NCBI GenBank assembly: GCA_023395255.1
Contig: JAEWZN010000010.1
Span: forward strand, 186,001 to 250,000
Direction: 5' to 3'
Length of the DNA stretch: 64,000 bases
Source of the DNA: Deferribacteres bacterium
GTDB lineage: Bacteria; Chrysiogenota; Deferribacteres; Deferribacterales; Geovibrionaceae
Within the stretch, counting starts at the first letter, position 1. The number at the start of each line of letters is the position of its first letter. The notes below the pieces were generated by a model. It had not been told where the DNA came from. It searched no databases and was given only the letters and a program-made list of their open reading frames with translations. Both the position numbers and the translations under genes were made by a program. This document shows, one piece after another, positions 60,390 through 64,000 of this stretch.

Positions 60390-61977
60390 GATACATTTCC
60401 TTTGGTATTGTCACCCGGAACGACACTCCGCCCAGCCTGCTGCGGGCTATTCCCACAGAGCCCCGAAGCTCAATGAGCGCGCTCTGTACAAGATAAAGCC
60501 CCACGCCTCTGTTTTCGCCTTTGGTGCTCACACCTTTCTGGAAGATGTCTTCTATTATATCCGGTGCCAGACCGCTGCCTGAATCCTCAACCTGAAAGAC
60601 AATGCTTCTGCCGGAATCCCTCATGGTAAGCAGAACCTGTTTCACGGTGGAATCTATTACCGCATCAAAGGCATTGTCCAGTATGTTGCCTAAGATCGTC
60701 ACTATCTTCTCACGGTCAATATGTGAAGGTATGTCCGTCATGCGGCTGTTTTCCGCTATTGCGAGGTCAATTTTAAGCTCCCTGGCCCTGCTGTGCTTGC
60801 CGATGATCAGCGCAGAAACAATGGGGTCAGGCACATTGGCGTTTACGAAGCTTATCATCTCCTCATGTATTCTGGTTTCCGAGAGGATAAGCTCCAGCGC
60901 TTCCTGATAAGCCTCTATCTGAATAAGCCCCGCCACTGTGTGGAGCTTGTTGGAATATTCGTGGGACTGGACACGGAGCATGTCCGAGTATTTTTTGATT
61001 CGGTTCAGCTCCTGCGCCAGAAGTGTTATCTCATTCTTCCTCCGGAAGGTGATAACAGCGCCGTGCACCTTGCCCATGTGCATGACCACCATTACGTTGG
61101 TGAGGAGCTCAACGCCGTTTACCGTCATGGAGGTGTCCTCCATATTGGTTTTGGAGCTTATGACATCAGCGGAATATTCCGGCGGGAAAATTTCCTTTAT
61201 ATGGCGGCCGATATAGTCCCTGCTGAGTGAAAGAACCCTTATGGCGTTTTTATTGATCAGCCTTATGCGGTTTTCAGTGTTGACGGCGATAATCCCTGCG
61301 CGGATCGTGTCGATTATGGCGTTGCGCTCCAGAAAGAGGTCGGCTATCTCCGCAGGTTCCAGACCGAGGGTTATCCTCTTCTGATGGTTAGCTATGAGCA
61401 CCGCCGCGCCGAGGCCTGTTGCGAACATCATAAAAACAAAGAGGAGCGGCTTTTTCTGGTGTTCAAGAATAGTTGCCCGAATCCGCTCCCTGAGATAGCC
61501 CACCGCCACGAAGCCCACTATCTCCCCTTCGTGGTAAACGGGCGCAATCCCCCGCACGGAAGGCCCAAGCGTTCCCACGGCTTCGGAGACATATGCCTCT
61601 CCGTAGGTAGTTGCCCTGTCCGTGTCGTCCCCCTGAAACTTTTTGCCGATGTTAGCCGGGTTCGGGTGTGAGAGGCGTATGCCAAAGTTGTCCGCAACCA
61701 CAACATATGCGGCTCCGGTCTTCTGCCTTATATCCTCTGCCATGGACTGAACCTGTCCGTCATCATCTCTTCTTGCGGCTAAGGATTTCTGTATCAGGGG
61801 GATTGTGGTCATGGTCTGTGCTATGTTAAGCGCCTTTTCCCCTATCTGAAACCGCAGGAAATCCGCCACCATGCCGGAGAATATCAGCCCGCTGATCATC
61901 AGCTGGAGCATAAGAACGGCAAAAATCATCATCAGCATCTGTGTTTTTACGGGGCGTTCAGAGAAATAGCGCTTCAT
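60361..61977 (-). CDS. DcuS/CitA-family carboxylate-sensing histidine kinase
   Basis: A 538-residue kinase. TM1 (about 14-35), a periplasmic sCache/PAS domain (about 40-175), TM2 (about 178-198), a cytoplasmic PAS domain (about 215-320), then SpoOB-type HisKA with RVQSHEYSNKLH (phospho-His) and HATPase_c (ILGNILDNAFDAV, GVGLYLVQSAL). Ligand-site segments RLSHPNPANIGKKF and SVRGIAPVYH have the Arg/His pattern of the family. The key residue after the second Arg-Gly is Ile, neither the Phe of DcuS nor the Lys of CitA, so its ligand cannot be named. It is 110 bp downstream of a Dcu carrier. Confidence 0.92.
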   Translation of the reverse strand: MKRYFSERPVKTQMLMMIFAVLMLQLMISGLIFSGMVADFLRFQIGEKALNIAQTMTTIPLIQKSLAARRDDDGQVQSMAEDIRQKTGAAYVVVADNFGIRLSHPNPANIGKKFQGDDTDRATTYGEAYVSEAVGTLGPSVRGIAPVYHEGEIVGFVAVGYLRERIRATILEHQKKPLLFVFMMFATGLGAAVLIANHQKRITLGLEPAEIADLFLERNAIIDTIRAGIIAVNTENRIRLINKNAIRVLSLSRDYIGRHIKEIFPPEYSADVISSKTNMEDTSMTVNGVELLTNVMVVMHMGKVHGAVITFRRKNEITLLAQELNRIKKYSDMLRVQSHEYSNKLHTVAGLIQIEAYQEALELILSETRIHEEMISFVNANVPDPIVSALIIGKHSRARELKIDLAIAENSRMTDIPSHIDREKIVTILGNILDNAFDAVIDSTVKQVLLTMRDSGRSIVFQVEDSGSGLAPDIIEDIFQKGVSTKGENRGVGLYLVQSALIELRGSVGIARSRLGGVSFRVTIPKEMYHEENKNGNS

Positions 61978-62023
61978 GGTTACCTTCGCTTTTTCTAAAT
62001 AATATTACGTTAATGCTGCAAAT

Positions 62024-62059
62024 TAAATAAAAAAAGGACACGGCATGAATTATGCCGTG
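62024..62059 (-). terminator. Terminator of the Dcu carrier gene
   Basis: A perfect 8-bp stem (CACGGCAT at 62039-62046 with ATGCCGTG at 62052-62059) is followed leftward by TCCTTTTTTTATTT. It lies 28 bp after the carrier stop and separates it from the kinase gene. Confidence 0.88.
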
Positions 62060-62087
62060 CCCGTGTATGCAGGAGGGTTTATGTCTG

Positions 62088-63413
62088 TCAGATTATAACC
62101 AGAGCCAGAGCGTAGCCCACACAGCAGGCTGTTGTAACCGCTATGAGACCCGGAACCATGAAACTGTGGTTGAAGTAGAATTTACCTATCTTGGTGGTTC
62201 CTGTGGTGTCGAATGTGCATGTTGCAATATCAGACGGATAGTTGGGGATGAAGAAATATCCGTAGCTGGAGGGCATTATGCCTATGAGCAGCGCAGGGGG
62301 CAGGCCGAGACCCAGACCCACGGGGAGCATCATTTTGCATGTTGCCGCCTGAGAGTTGACCACAACGGATACAATGAACATCGCCAGAGCGAATGACCAC
62401 GGGTATGCCTGAACCATCTCGGTTATGGAAACCTTGAACGCGGGCATGGCGTACTGGAAGTATGTGTCGCTCATCCATGCTATGCCGAAGATGGCGATGC
62501 ACGCTACCATGCCTGATTTGAAGACAACGCCTTCTGGAATGAGCGATGGTTTGGTTTTTGTCACTATGAGTATGAGACCGCCGAAGGCGAGCATCATCAT
62601 CTGGATGAGGGTTGCCATATCAACAGGCTTAGGCATGCCTTCTATTGTGCGCAGAGAGGGGAACATGCCGAAAATCACGATTACGCCGAGAGAAGCGAGG
62701 AACAGGAATACGGCACGGCGGGCTGAATCGGGCAGCTTCTCATTAAGCGTTGTTGCTGTGGTGTTTTCGATTCTTTCACGCCAGATGGGATCCTGCATGC
62801 GTTTCTGAAATTCGGGATCGTCCTTAAGCTCTTTGCCTCTGTATATGCTGTAGACGGACATTGCGATAGTGCCGAGCAGTGTTGCGGGCAGTGTCACCGC
62901 AAGTATGGAAAGAAGGCTGAGCCCTTCGGTCAGGCCTGAAAGCTCAGAGAGATAGTAAACAACCGCCGCTGAAATAGGGCTTGCTGTTATACCCATCTGG
63001 GAGGCGACAGAGGCCGAAGCCATGGGGCGTTCGGGGCGTATGCCGTTTTTCAGGGCAACATCGCCTATGATGGGCATTATGGTATATACGGCGTGCCCTG
63101 TGCCGAGCATCACTGTCATGGTGTAGGTTACGAGGGGGCCGATTATTGTGACTTTCTTGGGGTTCGAGCGCAGAATCCGCTCCGCAATCTGAAGCATGTA
63201 TTTCAGACCTCCTGCCGCCTCCAGTATGGACGCGCAGGTAACCACGGCAAGGATTATCAGCATAACGGTTATGGGGGGCGAGGTGGGGGGCATTTTGAAG
63301 ATAAGAACCTCAACCAGAAGACCTATGCCCGAAACAACTCCGAGCCCTATACCGCCGAAACGGCTGCCTATATAAAGCATTAAAAGGAGAAATAAAAATT
63401 CTAAGTACAGCAT
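62088..63413 (-). CDS. Anaerobic C4-dicarboxylate carrier (DcuA/DcuB family)
   Basis: A 441-residue inner-membrane exchanger with 10 or more helices that moves fumarate, succinate, malate or aspartate during anaerobic growth. Signatures include FLFLLLMLYIGSRFGGIGLG at the N-terminus, GTGHAVYTIMPIIGDVALK, ERPMASASVASQMGITASPISAAVV and IMPSSYGYFFIPNYPSDIA near the C-terminus. All match Dcu proteins, which work as antiporters. DcuA and DcuB cannot be separated here. Fumarate uptake with succinate export would supply a fumarate reductase not in the window. Upstream (63414-63580) the inverted repeat CCGCAG/CTGCGG lies at 63433-63458, and ATACC-G-GGTAT at 63463-63473. Confidence 0.93.
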   Translation of the reverse strand: MLYLEFLFLLLMLYIGSRFGGIGLGVVSGIGLLVEVLIFKMPPTSPPITVMLIILAVVTCASILEAAGGLKYMLQIAERILRSNPKKVTIIGPLVTYTMTVMLGTGHAVYTIMPIIGDVALKNGIRPERPMASASVASQMGITASPISAAVVYYLSELSGLTEGLSLLSILAVTLPATLLGTIAMSVYSIYRGKELKDDPEFQKRMQDPIWRERIENTTATTLNEKLPDSARRAVFLFLASLGVIVIFGMFPSLRTIEGMPKPVDMATLIQMMMLAFGGLILIVTKTKPSLIPEGVVFKSGMVACIAIFGIAWMSDTYFQYAMPAFKVSITEMVQAYPWSFALAMFIVSVVVNSQAATCKMMLPVGLGLGLPPALLIGIMPSSYGYFFIPNYPSDIATCTFDTTGTTKIGKFYFNHSFMVPGLIAVTTACCVGYALALVII

Positions 63414-63432
63414 GGTGTACCTCCGTATTTTT

Positions 63433-63473
63433 CCGCAGGTGATTTTTTTTTTCTGCGGCTCTATACCGGGTAT
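63433..63473. promoter_or_regulatory. Inverted repeats upstream of the Dcu carrier
   Basis: CCGCAG (63433-63438) and CTGCGG (63453-63458) form an inverted repeat around a T-rich loop, 20 bp before the gene start. ATACC and GGTAT around a single G (63463-63473) make a second short palindrome. Either could be the binding site of the adjacent CitB/DcuR-type regulator. Confidence 0.4.
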
Positions 63474-63619
63474 GATATATGTTTTTCTCGATTGTTAAAG
63501 TATTCGGAATAAAAGTATATTTAGGATTTAAAGAATATTCTGAACATTTTGCTCACGGTCGGGACAGTTTGCCGCTATATTGTACTCTTCATTTTCTGTT
63601 TGGTTATCGGGGGCGGTTC

Positions 63620-64000
63620 TTGAGCGGTTTGGCCGTATACGGCGGATTATTTTTCATAGCATTTCTTGCGGCCAGCATTTTCCCCGCACAGTCCGAAGCT
63701 GTTCTGGCGGGTCTCATCGCGGGCGGCTATCCGGTTTTCCTTCTGCTTGCTTTCGCCACAGCGGGCAATGTTCTGGGGTCTGTTTTCAACTGGTTTCTGG
63801 GCAGGGAGGCTGTGAGGTTTTCCGGCAGGAAATGGTTCCCGGTAAAGCCAGAAACGCTGCTGAAAGCACAGAACTGGTACGGCAGATACGGCAGATGGTC
63901 GCTGCTTTTAAGCTGGGTTCCGGTGATAGGTGATCCCCTGACCCTCGCGGCGGGGGTAATGCGGGAGAGGCTCCTGTTCTTTGTTCCCATAGTGTTTGCT
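63620..64000 (+). CDS. YqaA/DedA-like inner-membrane protein, 3' end outside the window
   Basis: 127 codons stay open to the right edge. The likely start is TTG at 63620 after a G-rich stretch (GGGGGCGG); no ATG is available nearby, so the start is uncertain. The sequence has a first hydrophobic helix (LFFIAFLAASIFPAQSEA), a second (VFLLLAFATAGNVLGSVFNW) and the family segment GRYGRWSLLLSWVPVIGDPLTLAAGVMR, matching the YqaA/SNARE-associated (DedA) fold of putative lipid or ion carriers. Confidence 0.8.
   Translation, partial: MSGLAVYGGLFFIAFLAASIFPAQSEAVLAGLIAGGYPVFLLLAFATAGNVLGSVFNWFLGREAVRFSGRKWFPVKPETLLKAQNWYGRYGRWSLLLSWVPVIGDPLTLAAGVMRERLLFFVPIVFA

Noticed and set aside
63580..63933. 117-codon frame near the right edge
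   Set aside because: The overlapping frame starting at 63620 gives a clear YqaA-like membrane protein, so this one is a shadow.

Overview
The window looks like the chromosome of a Gram-negative, respiratory anaerobe or microaerophile. The set of Tat-exported molybdoenzymes, very dense multiheme c-type cytochromes, citrate lyase, a C4-dicarboxylate carrier and an outer-membrane efflux system fits a member of the Deferribacteres (Geovibrio/Denitrovibrio/Seleniivibrio-like). That placement is an inference from gene content; no rRNA or phylogenetic marker is present.

Layout. 1-4780 (minus): a two-component system, a TorA-type molybdoenzyme and the start of a secreted protein of unknown function. 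5098-6748 (plus): an RNA/SAM methyltransferase and an RluA-type pseudouridine synthase. 7046-21057 (plus): one promoter, eleven tightly packed genes and a strong terminator. This block encodes an inner-membrane quinol-oxidising bc module, periplasmic multiheme cytochromes (one with 28 haem motifs), a beta-barrel porin and three lipoprotein cytochromes, with 71 c-haem attachment motifs by my count. It is best read as a complete extracellular-electron-transfer conduit and is the most striking system here. 21128-21290: small repeats. 21386-25147: a QseE-QseG-QseF-like (GlrK/lipoprotein/GlrR) sigma-54 signalling operon next to an unlisted 40-residue exported peptide gene with a convincing sigma-54 promoter. 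25430-28540: an AT-rich restriction-modification cassette with two m5C methylases and an HNH nuclease. 28673-34433 (minus): a caa3-like A2-type haem-copper oxidase operon with a Sco protein, haem O synthase and cytochrome c. 35047-40495 (minus): a citrate lyase operon citC-citD-(PPC/DUF296)-citE-citF-citX-citG. 40607-46162 (minus): a small exported protein, a Tat-exported molybdoenzyme with its Fe-S subunit and TorD chaperone, and a PAS-LuxR regulator. 46348-47485: a flavoprotein and a divergent HxlR regulator. 47591-49819 (minus): monomeric NADP-isocitrate dehydrogenase under a 21-bp palindrome. 50176-53082 (minus): a triple-solute-binding-domain diguanylate cyclase. 53266-59702 (plus): a TetR-regulated RND efflux pump with three tandem operators. 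59703-63413 (minus): a DcuS/CitA-type two-component system and a Dcu carrier. 63620-64000 (plus): the start of a YqaA/DedA-like membrane protein.

How the parts may fit together (inference): the bc module takes electrons from menaquinol, the 28-haem and 8-haem periplasmic cytochromes carry them across the periplasm, and the porin/lipoprotein-cytochrome complex passes them to an outside acceptor. The two molybdoenzymes and the oxygen reductase are alternative terminal branches. Citrate lyase, isocitrate dehydrogenase and the Dcu carrier supply and exchange di- and tricarboxylates. Several operons carry their own local sensor.
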